64,000 bases of DNA, taken from NCBI RefSeq assembly GCF_016765775.1, contig NZ_JAESVN010000008.1, positions 1 to 64,000 of the forward strand, given 5' to 3'. The DNA is from Szabonella alba. Lineage in GTDB: Bacteria > Pseudomonadota > Alphaproteobacteria > Rhodobacterales > Rhodobacteraceae. The translations under genes and the position numbers were made by a program. The notes beneath the pieces are model-generated. The model was not told the DNA's origin, ran no database searches, and saw only the letters and a list, made by a program, of their open reading frames with translations. This document shows, one piece after another, positions 6,321 through 15,797 of this stretch. How positions within the stretch are numbered: the stretch's first letter is position 1; each line of letters starts with the position of its first letter.

Positions 6321-7547
6321 TTACCCCTTAAAGGTGCTCATCACGAGCGTGGCATTGGTGCCGCCAAAGCCGAAACTGTTGGACAGGATGCTGTCATGCT
6401 CCACCTCGCGATAGTCTGTCGCGATCTCATGGGGCCGCAATTCGGGGTCCAGTTCGGTCACATTGGCCGAGGCCGCGATGAAGCCGCCCTGCATCATCAG
6501 CAGGCTGTAAATCGCCTCATGAACCCCGGTCGCGCCAAGGCTGTGCCCGGTCAGCGATTTGGTCGAGGAAATCGGCGGCACGGCATCCTCACCGAACACC
6601 CGACGCACGGCCTTCACTTCGGTCACGTCACCGGCAGGCGTCGAGGTGCCATGCGCGTTGATATAGGTGATCTTGCGCCCTTCCGGCAGGGTGCCAAGCG
6701 CCAGCCGCATCGACCGCTCACCGCCCTCACCCGACGGGGCCACCATGTCATGCCCGTCGGATGTGGCACCATAGCCCGTCACCTCGGCATAGATCTTCGC
6801 GCCGCGCGCAAGCGCGTGTTCCAGTTCTTCCAGCACGACGACCCCGCCACCGCCGCCGATCACGAAACCGTCGCGCGTGGCGTCGAAGGCGCGGGAGGCG
6901 GTTTCCGGTGCGTCATTGTATTTCGACGACATCGCCCCCATCGCATCGAACAGACAGGACAGCGTCCAGTCCAGTTCCTCGCCGCCGCCGGCGAAGACGA
7001 TATCCTGCTTGCCCATCTGGATCAGTTCGGTGCCATTGCCGATGCAATGCGCCGAGGTCGAACAGGCCGAGGTGATGGAATAGTTCACGCCCTTGATCTT
7101 GAAGGGCGTCGCCAGACAGGCCGAATTGGTCGAGGACATGCAGCGCGTCACCATGAAGGGGCCCATGCGCTTGGGCGCGCCCTTTTCGATCACGATGTTA
7201 TGCGCCTGAAAGAAGTTCGAGGTCGAGGGCCCGCCCGATCCGACGATGATGCCCGTGCGTTCATTCGACACATCACCCGGTTCCAGTCCGCTATCGGCAA
7301 TCGCCTGTTGCATGGACAGGAAGTTATAGGCCGCCCCCGGCCCCATGAAGCGCAGGTCGCGCTTGTCGATATGATCCTCCAGCACGATCTGCGGCATGCC
7401 GTGGATCTGGCTGCGGAACCCGTGTTCGGCATATTCGGGCGCAAAGACGATGCCCGATTTGCCCTGACGCAGCGAGGCCTCGACCTCGGCGGCGGAATTG
7501 CCGATGGGGGAGATGACCCCGATCCCGGTGATGACGACGCGGCGCAT
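6321..7547 (-). CDS. fabB: 3-oxoacyl-[acyl-carrier-protein] synthase I
   Basis: This 408-residue condensing enzyme elongates acyl-ACP and, with FabA, supports unsaturated fatty-acid synthesis. The thiolase-fold triad is visible: Cys162 in [10 protein letters not shown], a histidine in [11 protein letters not shown] and a histidine in [10 protein letters not shown]. Length and motifs match FabB rather than FabF. GGAGG precedes the ATG. It is first in the fabB-fabI operon and lies close to fabA, from which it is separated by two small plus-strand genes. Confidence 0.95.
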   Translation of the reverse strand: MRRVVITGIGVISPIGNSAAEVEASLRQGKSGIVFAPEYAEHGFRSQIHGMPQIVLEDHIDKRDLRFMGPGAAYNFLSMQQAIADSGLEPGDVSNERTGIIVGSGGPSTSNFFQAHNIVIEKGAPKRMGPFMVTRCMSSTNSACLATPFKIKGVNYSITSACSTSAHCIGNGTELIQMGKQDIVFAGGGEELDWTLSCLFDAMGAMSSKYNDAPETASRAFDATRDGFVIGGGGGVVVLEELEHALARGAKIYAEVTGYGATSDGHDMVAPSGEGGERSMRLALGTLPEGRKITYINAHGTSTPAGDVTEVKAVRRVFGEDAVPPISSTKSLTGHSLGATGVHEAIYSLLMMQGGFIAASANVTELDPELRPHEIATDYREVEHDSILSNSFGFGGTNATLVMSTFKG

Positions 7548-7801
7548 GGTGCCTCCATTGGTCTTGGCTTACCGCCTGTTTAGGCCAGCGGGGGGGAAGG
7601 GGCAAGCGGCTGGCTGCGCGCGCCCTTTGCCGCCTTTTTCACCGCCACGCAGAACCGCGGGCCGGTGCATCCCGGCAACGGCCCGCACGGCACAGGGTAA
7701 AATCTGCTTGATCACCACCCGGCTTCGGGCTTTGTCTGTCCTTGGGGGCGGGGCGTGCCCTGATCCATTTGATCGGCTCAATTGGTGTAAAGGGTTATTG
7801 A

Positions 7802-8326
7802 ATGCATATCATCGGTCTGGTTCTGACAGTTCTCGGCGGTATCGCCTTCTGGTATTACCGGATGCAGGCCGCGCGCGAGGCCTCGGAAACCCTTGTCGAT
7901 GCGGCCAATGACGTGCGGCTGGCGGCGAAACGCTTTGCCTATCGCCGCCGCGTCAAGACCCATCCGCTGGACTGTGTCGAGGATGCCCGTGTCGCGGCCC
8001 TGGGCATTGCAGCCTCGATCGTGCAGATCGAACGGGGCTGGGACAAGGACATCTCGGATACGATGATCCGTCAGGCGCAAAGCCTGTTCGATATCGACGT
8101 GAAAGAGGCGGCCGAAATGGTGGTGCTGGCCAAATGGCTGTCGGACCAAGCGACGATGCGCGCCGATGCCGCGCGGCGCCTGACACGCCGCGTCAGGGCG
8201 CTGGTCGGCCCGGCGGCCCTGCCCGATCTGCAACGTCTGCTGACAATCCTGATCGGGCCCGAAGGCAGCGCCAGCGAGAATGTCGAAGAAGCCCGCGCCG
8301 CCATGATCCGCGATCTTCAGGCCTGA
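7802..8326 (+). CDS. Membrane-anchored hypothetical protein with a TerB-like helical domain
   Basis: The 174-residue product begins with one transmembrane segment (residues 4-19, IGLVLTVLGGIAFWYY), so it is probably an inner-membrane protein with a cytoplasmic body. The C-terminal two thirds are helical and weakly resemble TerB/DjlA-type domains, with repeated acidic-hydrophobic helices around ISDTMIRQAQSLFDIDVKEA. AAAGGG lies seven bases before the ATG. It is divergent from fabB and followed by a second small gene. No function can be assigned. Confidence 0.75.
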   Translation: MHIIGLVLTVLGGIAFWYYRMQAAREASETLVDAANDVRLAAKRFAYRRRVKTHPLDCVEDARVAALGIAASIVQIERGWDKDISDTMIRQAQSLFDIDVKEAAEMVVLAKWLSDQATMRADAARRLTRRVRALVGPAALPDLQRLLTILIGPEGSASENVEEARAAMIRDLQA

Positions 8327-8409
8327 GGGCCGGAGGCGCGGTAAACCGCCGAACGGGCCGGACGCGGATTGCAAGGGAACTGCAGGAACCATTGCCACCG
8401 GAGGTGAGA

Positions 8410-8766
8410 ATGACCGAAATCAACCTGGGCCAGGATTGCGGAAACTCACCGAAAAACCGCTTTGTCCAGACCCTCGCCATTGCAATGGAAACCGGGCAGA
8501 TGACGCCCGATGACCTGCGCGACGATGTGACCTGGCACCGGCCCTCGGCGCAACCGGTCAGCGGACGAGATGAAGTTCTTGAAGAACTCTCAAGGCGTGA
8601 TGCGCCCGCATCCCTATGCGTCGAACACGCAATTTCCCATGGCAGGACCGGGGCGGCTTGTGGCGTAACGGTTCTGAAGAACGGCGACAGGCGCCATTTC
8701 AGCCATTTTTTTGAATTCACCAATACCAAGGCCAGCCGCGTCGCCGCCATCAAAAGCTATGGCTGA
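8410..8766 (+). CDS. Small SnoaL/NTF2-like hypothetical protein
   Basis: The 118-residue protein starts at the ATG at 8410 behind a full GGAGGTGA Shine-Dalgarno sequence. It has the outline of a nuclear-transport-factor-2 (SnoaL-like) fold: an N-terminal helix, the segment DDVTWHRPSAQPVSGRDEVL, then beta strands ending in HFFEFTNTKASRVAAIKSYG. Members range from isomerases to non-catalytic binding proteins, so function is open. It may form an operon with the upstream membrane protein. Confidence 0.7.
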   Translation: MTEINLGQDCGNSPKNRFVQTLAIAMETGQMTPDDLRDDVTWHRPSAQPVSGRDEVLEELSRRDAPASLCVEHAISHGRTGAACGVTVLKNGDRRHFSHFFEFTNTKASRVAAIKSYG

Positions 8767-8833
8767 CCCTTGACCCCCGTCCGGTGCAAGGGTGGGGGCC
8801 TGCCTTGCGATGGACAGCCCCCTGTCCGCGCCC

Positions 8834-9343
8834 TTATGCCTCGCTCAGCGCGACCTTCATGTCCTTGACCTGATAGATCACCTCGCCATCGGCCTCGACG
8901 ATGCCATCGGCAACCCCCATGGTCAGACGGCGGGTTTGCAGGGCCTTGGTGAAATCCACCTTGTAGGTCAGCATCTTGCGGTCGGGGCGCACCATGCCCG
9001 TCAGCTTCACCTCGCCCACGCCCAGCGCATAGCCGCGCCCCTGCCAGCCGCGCCAGCCAAGGTTGAATCCGGTCAGTTGCCACAGGCCGTCAAGGCCCAG
9101 ACAGCCGGGCATGATCGGGTTGCCGGGGAAATGGCAGGCGAAGAACCACAGGTCGGGATGGATGTCGAATTCCGCCACCACATGCCCCTTGCCATGCAAG
9201 CCCCCATCACCGGAAATCTCGGTGATGCGATCCATCATCAGCATGGGCGGTTCGGGAAGCTGGGCATTGCCGGGTCCGAACAACTCCCCCCGCGCGCATT
9301 TCAAAAGGCCCTCGCGGTCGAAGCTTGTCGGATATGCCGCCAT
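8834..9343 (-). CDS. fabA: 3-hydroxydecanoyl-[ACP] dehydratase/isomerase
   Basis: FabA dehydrates hydroxyacyl-ACP and isomerises the C10 intermediate to start unsaturated fatty-acid synthesis. The 169-residue protein has the hot-dog active site: His71 in [13 protein letters not shown] and Asp85 in [10 protein letters not shown], one residue offset from E. coli. The start ATG at 9343 ([12 protein letters not shown]) gives the usual family length; longer upstream frames look unconserved. It is divergent from irr and lies near fabB-fabI, forming a fatty-acid and iron-regulator neighbourhood usual in Rhodobacterales. Confidence 0.94.
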   Translation of the reverse strand: MAAYPTSFDREGLLKCARGELFGPGNAQLPEPPMLMMDRITEISGDGGLHGKGHVVAEFDIHPDLWFFACHFPGNPIMPGCLGLDGLWQLTGFNLGWRGWQGRGYALGVGEVKLTGMVRPDRKMLTYKVDFTKALQTRRLTMGVADGIVEADGEVIYQVKDMKVALSEA

Positions 9344-9501
9344 TCCAGTCTGTCCCTTCCGGTCTGAATTTCCTTTTCCATAGCACCGGGTCTTTGTGAC
9401 TGGCAAGGGCGACCCCGCCGCCTGCCCCCGGCAGGAACCGGCAATCGGGTTGAAAAGAACGGCCGGAAGGCCTTATATGGAACATGACGAAAGGGGATCG
9501 G

Positions 9502-9921
9502 ATGTCGGGATCGGCTATTACTCGCGGCACGGAATGGCTGTCCAAGGGCGGGCTGCGCCCGACGCGTCAGCGCCTTGCGCTGGCTGGCCTTCTGGTGGGC
9601 GACGGCCAGAACCGCCATGTCACCGCCGAAAGCCTGCATGCCGCCTCGACCCGTTCGGGCGAAGGGGTCAGCCTTGCGACCGTCTACAACACGCTGCGCG
9701 CCTTTTGCGAGGCGGGGCTGATGCAGGAAGTCGTGGTCGATGGCTCCAAGAGCTATTTCGACACGCGCATGGATGACCATCCGCATTTCTACTGGGAAGA
9801 CAGCGCCGAACTGACCGACGCCCCGGCGGATCAACTGGAAATCAGCCGTCTGCCGGAACTGCCCCAAGGCACTGAACTGGCCCGCGTCGATGTGGTGATC
9901 CGCCTGCGCCGCACAGTCTGA
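9502..9921 (+). CDS. irr: Iron response regulator Irr (Fur family)
   Basis: The product (139 aa) is a Fur-family winged-helix regulator with GLRPTRQRLALAGLL and the recognition segment SLATVYNTLRAFCEAGL. The metal/haem motif is DDHPHFYWED (His93, His95), characteristic of Irr rather than Fur. In alphaproteobacteria Irr senses iron through haem status and controls haem synthesis and iron uptake. The ATG at 9502 is chosen because AAAGGGG sits just upstream; an ATG at 9484 is in frame. It is divergent from fabA. Confidence 0.88.
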   Translation: MSGSAITRGTEWLSKGGLRPTRQRLALAGLLVGDGQNRHVTAESLHAASTRSGEGVSLATVYNTLRAFCEAGLMQEVVVDGSKSYFDTRMDDHPHFYWEDSAELTDAPADQLEISRLPELPQGTELARVDVVIRLRRTV

Positions 9922-9972
9922 TCCGGGACCAGACCCGACCAGCCGCCGCCCCCCTGCTCACGGGCGCACCCG

Positions 9973-11298
9973 TCAGCCTGCGAACACCCGCGCATCAATC
10001 TCCGGTTTCGGAAAATGCGCCATGGCGCGGGCCAGTTCGGGCGCCGTCTTCGCCTTCTCCTCCAGCGTGATGCCGTCCCGCGCGGCCTCAGCCGCCTGCC
10101 GCATCGCGGTCACGCCCGCCCCCGCCCTGTCTGGATGGCCGATCAGCCCGCCCCCGGCACAGAAGATGAAATCGTCATTGCCCAGCACCTGCCGCGACGG
10201 ACCCAGTTGCCAGACCGTCTGCCCCGAGGAAAAGACCGGCATCGCCGTCATCGCAGGGGCCTCGCCGTCACAGGCCGGGGCCTGCACCGCGCGGGCCGAC
10301 CGGGCGACCGACAGATCGGCCTCGGTGAACTTGCTGGCCAGCCCGTTGACATGCAGATGATCCGCCCCGGCCAGCCGCCACAGCTTCTGCATCACCGGAA
10401 AGTCGATGCCGACCTGGGGGGAGCGCGAAAACAGCCCCCAGCCCGCGCGATGGCCATGGATCGGCATCGCGGTATGGTCGCGCACAACCCGCAGCCCCGG
10501 CAGGCCCACGGCATTGAGACAGACCATCGCGCAAGCGGCGCCATGCCGCTCCAGCAGGTCCAGATTGCGGCGCATCTCGTCAATCTCACCCGAGATGTTG
10601 AAGGCGTAAAGGACGCGCTTGCCGCTGCGCTCGGCATGATCGTTCAGCACCGCCATGACCTGCGCCACCCGGTCGGCCAGCGGGCAATCGGGGCCATCGG
10701 CCTGCAATTCGTCATCCTTGATGAAGTCGATCCCCGCCGCCGCCATGCTGCGCACCAGTTCAGCGGTCTCGGCCGGGGACAGGCCGACGCTGGGTTTGAT
10801 GATCGTGCCGATCAGCGGGCCGTTATGCCCCCCCATCGCCGCCCGCGTTCCCGCCGCACCGAATTTGGGGCCGGGATGGGCGCGGGCGAAATCGGCGGGC
10901 AGCGTCAGATCGACCAGCCGCGCCGCCGAAAGCTCGGCCAGTTCGAACAGGTTTCCGGCAATCGTCGCCATCAGCACCGGCAGTGAAGTGCCGAAGGTGC
11001 CCAGCGGCCAACTGATCGTGACGCGGCCGCGTTCATAGCTGGCACCGGCTTCACGGACGGGCAATGCAGGATGGTCGGAACGGCCCGTCACCTCCACCGC
11101 CTCGATCCGCGCGGCAGAGCGGTCGCGCAGCGCATCCGTCTCACCCGCCAGCCGCAGGAAAGTGCCGGTCGACTGTTCCCCAGCCAGAACGGCGGCGGCA
11201 TGGGTGACGCCCTTTGCCGATTCGATATCATAGGTTGCGGTGACGCGGGCCTGTGATGCCCCAGTCTTCGCTGTGGCACCGGTATTGCGGTCGTTCAT
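9973..11298 (-). CDS. RuBisCO-like protein, probable 3-oxo-isoapionate-4-phosphate transcarboxylase/hydrolase or decarboxylase
   Basis: This 441-residue RuBisCO-superfamily protein keeps the active-site pattern: K168 in GTIIKPSVGL, carbamate lysine K194 in FIKDDE, then HGHRAGWGLFSR, HVNGLASKF, SSGQTVW and FCAGGGLIGHP. It is not a carbon-fixing RuBisCO. It follows an OiaK kinase through an ATGA overlap and lies near ApnO, matching D-apionate pathways in which OiaX (decarboxylase) or OiaT (transcarboxylase/hydrolase) acts on 3-oxo-isoapionate 4-phosphate. No erythrulose-phosphate isomerase genes are nearby, which favours OiaT chemistry (3-phosphoglycerate plus glycolate). GGAGGAGG precedes the ATG at 11298. 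Confidence 0.82.
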   Translation of the reverse strand: MNDRNTGATAKTGASQARVTATYDIESAKGVTHAAAVLAGEQSTGTFLRLAGETDALRDRSAARIEAVEVTGRSDHPALPVREAGASYERGRVTISWPLGTFGTSLPVLMATIAGNLFELAELSAARLVDLTLPADFARAHPGPKFGAAGTRAAMGGHNGPLIGTIIKPSVGLSPAETAELVRSMAAAGIDFIKDDELQADGPDCPLADRVAQVMAVLNDHAERSGKRVLYAFNISGEIDEMRRNLDLLERHGAACAMVCLNAVGLPGLRVVRDHTAMPIHGHRAGWGLFSRSPQVGIDFPVMQKLWRLAGADHLHVNGLASKFTEADLSVARSARAVQAPACDGEAPAMTAMPVFSSGQTVWQLGPSRQVLGNDDFIFCAGGGLIGHPDRAGAGVTAMRQAAEAARDGITLEEKAKTAPELARAMAHFPKPEIDARVFAG

Positions 11299-12674
11299 CG
11301 GCTGCCTCCTCCGTCGCGTACCCATCCGAAATAATCGCGGCTGCCCATCTGGCCGCCCTTCAGCGCCAGTTCCAGCCCATCGGCAGGCCCTGTGCCATGC
11401 GCACGGAAAATTGCCGCACCCGGGATTGTGGGGGCAAGGGCGGACAGCGCAAAGATGCCCAACTGCCGCACCGCATGACCGGAAGTATCCCCGCCCGAAA
11501 CCACGGCCCGTGCCGGCGGACCGGACCGCGCCAGCAACCGGGCCAGCAGGCGGCCAAGAGTTTCACCAATCCGCTGATTGGCGGCCTGTGGATCGGTGCC
11601 CGTGGCCGCGCAGGCACGGCGGAACCGTGCCACCGCCGGATCGTCCGGCCCGGCGGCGGTATGGATCAGCGGATCACGCCCCGCCGCAAGGGCCAGCCGC
11701 GCCAGCGCCTCCAGCCGCGCAGCCTCGGCCTCCAATGCGGCCTCACCGCGACAGGCCGTGCTGGCGTCGAATTCCAGTGCTGCAAAGCCGTTCTCGGCCG
11801 CCCAGCGGATCTGTGCCGCCGTCACCGGCGAGACCGAACCCGAGACCACAATCGTTGCCTTTGCGCGGCCGATGCCGGGGGCGGATTGCTGCGGGGCGAT
11901 CAGGCCCTCATCCTGCCAATGGCGGATCAGGGCATATTCGACGCCCTGTGATCCGGCGACAAAGGGGCAATCCCCGCGCGCCTGCCAGATCAACCGCCCG
12001 GCCTGTGCCTCGCTGACCGCATCCACCGCATCCAGCGTCACGATGCCAATCCGGCCCGGCACCGCGGCAGGGCTGCGCAGATCGGCGCTGGCAAGGTCCT
12101 CCAAACTGATGCAGCCGGCGTCGATCCGGTCCGATTGCAGCGCGATATGCCGGGCGACGTCTGATTCGGTCATCGGCGTCACCGGATGGCGCGCCATGAC
12201 CGGATGCCGGTCCAGCCGGAACACGCCACCCTCCATCCCCGCGAAAAGATGACCAAAGCATTGATAGCGCCGCATCTGCGGGGCGGCGACCAGCACCGGC
12301 ACGCGGAATGCAGCGCACAGATCCGCACCGATCTCGATGGCGCAGCCAATGGACCCGGTTTCAGGCGCGGAATCCAAGGTTGAACAGGTTTTGTAATGCA
12401 GGATCTGCGGATCAAGGCCGCGAAGCGCCGCAAAGGCACCGGGCAGTTCGTCCCGCATCCAGCCCGGTCCCTGCGATCGAGCGGTTGAGGCAATGCCCAC
12501 CCCGCGCAGGCCCGGAAAACGGGCCAGTTGTTCCGCCGAAGGCGGGGCAAGGAACAGGACAGAGGGCAGCCCGGCAAAGGTCAGCACCTCCATCACCGCC
12601 GCAGCGCCGGTGAAATCATCGCCATACCAGCCGATCAGCAGACCCTCGGGCAGCCGCGCCTCGGTCTCCGACAT
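11295..12674 (-). CDS. oiaK: 3-oxo-isoapionate kinase (DUF1537 four-carbon acid sugar kinase family)
   Basis: This 459-residue protein has the two-domain DUF1537 architecture. The N-terminal substrate domain starts with LLIGWYGDDFTGAAAVMEVL, and the C-terminal ATP domain holds VVSGGDTSGHAVRQLG and a glycine-rich ending. The family phosphorylates sugar acids. The neighbouring RuBisCO-like protein and ApnO point to 3-oxo-isoapionate as substrate, giving the 4-phosphate. The ATG at 12674 has a G-rich ribosome binding site; an ATG at 12686 is possible. Its stop overlaps the RuBisCO-like gene start by ATGA, so the two are translationally coupled. Confidence 0.82.
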   Translation of the reverse strand: MSETEARLPEGLLIGWYGDDFTGAAAVMEVLTFAGLPSVLFLAPPSAEQLARFPGLRGVGIASTARSQGPGWMRDELPGAFAALRGLDPQILHYKTCSTLDSAPETGSIGCAIEIGADLCAAFRVPVLVAAPQMRRYQCFGHLFAGMEGGVFRLDRHPVMARHPVTPMTESDVARHIALQSDRIDAGCISLEDLASADLRSPAAVPGRIGIVTLDAVDAVSEAQAGRLIWQARGDCPFVAGSQGVEYALIRHWQDEGLIAPQQSAPGIGRAKATIVVSGSVSPVTAAQIRWAAENGFAALEFDASTACRGEAALEAEAARLEALARLALAAGRDPLIHTAAGPDDPAVARFRRACAATGTDPQAANQRIGETLGRLLARLLARSGPPARAVVSGGDTSGHAVRQLGIFALSALAPTIPGAAIFRAHGTGPADGLELALKGGQMGSRDYFGWVRDGGGSR

Positions 12675-12821
12675 CCGTCCCCCCATTCGCCCGCCCCCCC
12701 CCCTTCCGCGCTTCGATAATCCCGCCGGGAAGCCTCTTGACAGACAGGTGCAATTATTACCTCATCATACCAGTTGTCAAACCCGGCGATCGCAAGCATC
12801 GCCGGAAGGGAGGAGAACCGG
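12675..12821. promoter_or_regulatory. Divergent promoter region between oiaK and apnO
   Basis: This 147-bp gap must hold promoters for both units. It contains TTGACA at 12737-12742 and an AT-richer stretch with two TACC direct repeats around 12757-12775, ending in TTGTCAA. The GntR-type regulator encoded at 13853 is the likely ligand-responsive repressor, but no clear dyad operator could be assigned. Confidence 0.4.
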
Positions 12822-13652
12822 ATGATCAAGCTCGCCCTCTTCGGGGCCGGGGGCAAGATGGGTATGCGCCTTGGCGCCAATCTTGCCAAATCGGACGAAT
12901 TCGAAACGCTGCGCGTGGAAATCTCAGCCGAGGGGCAAGCCCGGGTGAAAGCCGCCTTCGGCACGGAATGTGTCACGGCCGATGCGGCGCTGGCCGAGGC
13001 GCAGGTCGTCGTTCTGGCCGTACCCGATACCCATATCGGCAAGGTCGCGACCGCGATCATCGACAAGCTGCGCCCCGGCACGATGCTGGTCTGTCTGGAT
13101 GCAGCCGCCCCCTATGCGGGCCATCTGCCTGAACGCGCAGACATCACCTATTTCGTGACCCATCCCTGCCATCCGCCGATCTTCAATGATGAAACGGACA
13201 TGGCGGCGAAGCGCGACCATTTTGGCGGCATTGCCGCGAAACAGGGTGTTGTGAACGCGCTCATGCAGGGACCCGAAACGGATTACGCGCTTGGTGAAAA
13301 GGTCGCCAAGGCGATCTATGCGCCGGTCGCAAGATCCCACCGCGTGACGCTGGAAGGCATGGCGCTGCTGGAGCCGGGCCTGTCGGAAACCGTGGTCGCC
13401 TCGCTTCTGGTGGTGATGCGCGAGGCGATGGATGAGGTCGTCGCCCGTGGCGTGCCGGAGGAGGCCGCGCGGGATTTCCTGCTGGGCCATATGAACATCC
13501 TTGCCGCCGTGATCTTCAAGGAGGTGGACGGGGTGTTTTCGGATGCCGCGAACAAGGCCATCGAATTCGGCAAGCCGGTCCTGATGCGCGACGACTGGAA
13601 ACGGGTGTTTGAACCTGCCGAGATTCGCGCCAGCATCGAGCGCATCACCTGA
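12822..13652 (+). CDS. apnO: D-apionate oxidoisomerase-like dehydrogenase
   Basis: This 276-residue NAD-dependent protein has an N-terminal Rossmann motif (LALFGAGGKMGMRLG) and the C-terminal domain of the phosphogluconate-dehydrogenase-like family to which ApnO belongs. ApnO oxidises and isomerises D-apionate to 3-oxo-isoapionate, the substrate of OiaK. GGAGGAG precedes the ATG at 12822. It faces oiaK and the RuBisCO-like gene across a shared promoter region. The exact substrate is inferred from context; other branched sugar acids are possible. Confidence 0.75.
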   Translation: MIKLALFGAGGKMGMRLGANLAKSDEFETLRVEISAEGQARVKAAFGTECVTADAALAEAQVVVLAVPDTHIGKVATAIIDKLRPGTMLVCLDAAAPYAGHLPERADITYFVTHPCHPPIFNDETDMAAKRDHFGGIAAKQGVVNALMQGPETDYALGEKVAKAIYAPVARSHRVTLEGMALLEPGLSETVVASLLVVMREAMDEVVARGVPEEAARDFLLGHMNILAAVIFKEVDGVFSDAANKAIEFGKPVLMRDDWKRVFEPAEIRASIERIT

Positions 13653-13687
13653 TGCAGGCAGCCGGGCCGCTGCCCCCCGGGACCGTG

Positions 13688-13703
13688 CCGGAACCTGTTC
13701 CGG
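13688..13703 (+). terminator. Possible hairpin after apnO (CCGGAAC-CT-GTTCCGG)
   Basis: A perfect 7-bp inverted repeat lies 36 bases past the apnO stop and is followed by a pyrimidine-rich GGGGCTTTCTTC. It could terminate or attenuate transcription before the regulator gene. The T-tract is weak. Confidence 0.35.
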
Positions 13704-13852
13704 GGCTTTCTTCGGGGTCTGTACCGCGACCGGGTCACCTAGTCGCTTTCCCCTCCCACCATGCCGCAGCGCGGCGGGGAAGGGGAATTGACGGCGCGGG
13801 GCGGCGGGTGGTTATCTCGTCATTCCAGTTAGCCATTTCAGGATTACAAGTC

Positions 13853-14671
13853 ATGCAACACAACAGCGGCGCAGGCCATTCCCGCATCGACCCGCCCCCC
13901 CGCGACGGGGCGGCGGAGCAGGGCGTGGACCGGGCTGCTGATCGCGCTGCAGACCGGGGGCATGACGACATCATTGTGCGGCAGAAACTGTCGGATCAGG
14001 TCTTTGAACGGCTCTGGCAGATGATCGAGACCGGAGAACTGTTGCCCGGCGATGCCCTGCCGTCGGAACGCGCGCTGATGGACCGGTTCCGCGTCGGCCG
14101 CCCCGCCGTGCGCGAGGCGCTGCAGACCATGGCGAACAAGGGGCTGATTTCGATTTCCCATGGCGAACGCAGCCGGGTGAACCATCTGACCGCCGATATG
14201 GCCTTTGGCCAGATCGAGGATATCGCGAACCTTCTGGTCCGCCGCGCCCCCTCGACGTTGGACAACCTGAAACAGCTGCGCAAATTGCTGGAGGCGGGAA
14301 CGATCCGGCTGGCCGCCGAGCGTTGCACAGCCGCCGATGCGGCGGCGCTGCGGATGATTTCCGCCGAACAGCGCCGCAAGATCGCCGATGAACGCGCCTT
14401 CATCGAGACCGATATCGATTTCCATGTCCGCATCGCCGCGATCTCGGGCAATCCTCTCATCGAACAGGTGACGCGCTCGATGCTGACCTGGCTGTTCGGC
14501 TATTACAAACCCATGCTGCACTGGTCCGGTCGGGAACAGACCACGATGCGCGAACATGACCATATGGTGGATCTCTTGGAAAAGCGGGATGCCGAAGGGG
14601 CCGTGGCGATGATGCAGGCCCATCTCAACCGCTCGGATCCGCTTTACGATGCGACGCAGGAAAGGGGCTGA
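13853..14671 (+). CDS. GntR-family (FCD) transcriptional regulator, NanR-like
   Basis: This 272-residue regulator has a winged helix (about 45-115) with LPSERALMDRFRVGRPAVREAL and an FCD ligand domain. The segment ISISHGERSRVNHL and the overall layout resemble NanR. The ATG at 13853 has AGGA about ten bases upstream; the frame stays open further 5' but encodes an unlikely GC-rich tail. Placed between apnO and the TRAP transporter genes, it probably responds to the imported sugar acid or an intermediate. The 200 bases before it hold no other gene. Confidence 0.82.
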   Translation: MQHNSGAGHSRIDPPPRDGAAEQGVDRAADRAADRGHDDIIVRQKLSDQVFERLWQMIETGELLPGDALPSERALMDRFRVGRPAVREALQTMANKGLISISHGERSRVNHLTADMAFGQIEDIANLLVRRAPSTLDNLKQLRKLLEAGTIRLAAERCTAADAAALRMISAEQRRKIADERAFIETDIDFHVRIAAISGNPLIEQVTRSMLTWLFGYYKPMLHWSGREQTTMREHDHMVDLLEKRDAEGAVAMMQAHLNRSDPLYDATQERG

Positions 14672-14761
14672 CAGCCACGCCGAACCTGCGCGTCAGGGCG
14701 GTCGCCGAAGGCGCCACCCGACACCAACCCCAGAACGACCAACAAAAACGGAGGAGACCTG

Positions 14762-15730
14762 ATGAAACATTATATCCTTGGCACCGTCGCGGCCCTGGCC
14801 CTGGCCGGAGCCGCCGAGGCGCAGCAGCGCATCGTGATCGGCACCACCACCTCGGCCACATCGCATTACGGTGTCGGCGCCGAAGCCTTCATCGCCAAGC
14901 TGGCCGAACTTTCGGACGGCGCTTTTGTGGGCGAACAGGCCCCCGCCGGCCAGCTGGGCGGTGAGCGCGACCTGATTGAGGGGCTTCAGATCGGCTCGGT
15001 CGATATGGCGATCTCGTCCAGCGGCCCGCTGGGCAACTTCGTGCCCGAAGTCTTCGCGCTGGACCTGCCTTTCCTGTTCCGCGACTATGACCATGCCCGC
15101 AAGGTGCTGGATGGCGAGATCGGGCAGGAACTGCTGGCAAAGGTGGATGAGAACAACCTTGTCGGGCTGGCCTGGGCCGAAAACGGTTTCCGCCATGTTA
15201 CCAATTCGCAGCGCCCGATCCTGACCCCCGAAGATCTGGGCGGCATCAAGCTGCGCACGATGGAAAACCGCGTGCATATGGCCGCCTTCACCGGCATGGG
15301 CGCCTCGCCGACGCCGATGGCTTTCCCTGAACTGTTCGGCGCGCTGCAACAGGGCGTGGTGGACGGACAGGAAAACCCGATCACGGTCATCACGGCCTCT
15401 AAATTCTGGGAAGTCCAGAAATATGTCTCGCTGACGGGCCATGTCTATTCGCCCGCCATCATCCTTGCCTCGCCCGCACTGATCGACGGGCTGACCGAGG
15501 AACAGAAGGGCTGGTTCTACGAGGCCGCGAAGGTCGGCGTCGAGGCCAACCGGGCCGAGGTGAACCGGTTGGAGGCCGAGGGCGTGGCGCTGTTGCGCGA
15601 GAACGGGATGGAGGTCATCACCGATATCGACAAGGCGCCCTTTGCCGCCCTGGCAGAGGAATCCGCCTATGCGGTCTATACGGATGAGTATGGCACCGAG
15701 ATGATCGACCGGATCAAGGCCGTCGAGTGA
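14762..15730 (+). CDS. dctP: TRAP transporter substrate-binding protein DctP
   Basis: The 322-residue periplasmic protein starts with a signal peptide cleaved near AGAAEA-QQ (residue 20). The TRAP signature is clear: the conserved arginine in GIKLRTMENR and the motif PELFGALQQGVVDGQENP. GGAGGAG precedes the ATG. It is first of a dctPQM set downstream of the NanR-like regulator, so it probably captures the carboxylated sugar (likely apionate) used by the neighbouring enzymes. The substrate is inferred only from context. Confidence 0.92.
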   Translation: MKHYILGTVAALALAGAAEAQQRIVIGTTTSATSHYGVGAEAFIAKLAELSDGAFVGEQAPAGQLGGERDLIEGLQIGSVDMAISSSGPLGNFVPEVFALDLPFLFRDYDHARKVLDGEIGQELLAKVDENNLVGLAWAENGFRHVTNSQRPILTPEDLGGIKLRTMENRVHMAAFTGMGASPTPMAFPELFGALQQGVVDGQENPITVITASKFWEVQKYVSLTGHVYSPAIILASPALIDGLTEEQKGWFYEAAKVGVEANRAEVNRLEAEGVALLRENGMEVITDIDKAPFAALAEESAYAVYTDEYGTEMIDRIKAVE

Positions 15731-15797
15731 TTTCCTGACGATCCGTCGGGCCGGCGCAGGATTGCGCCGGCCCTTTCCATCTGAAAGGAGCAGTCGG

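Noticed and set aside
6237-7583. Long plus-strand frame over fabB
   Set aside because: Antisense shadow of fabB.
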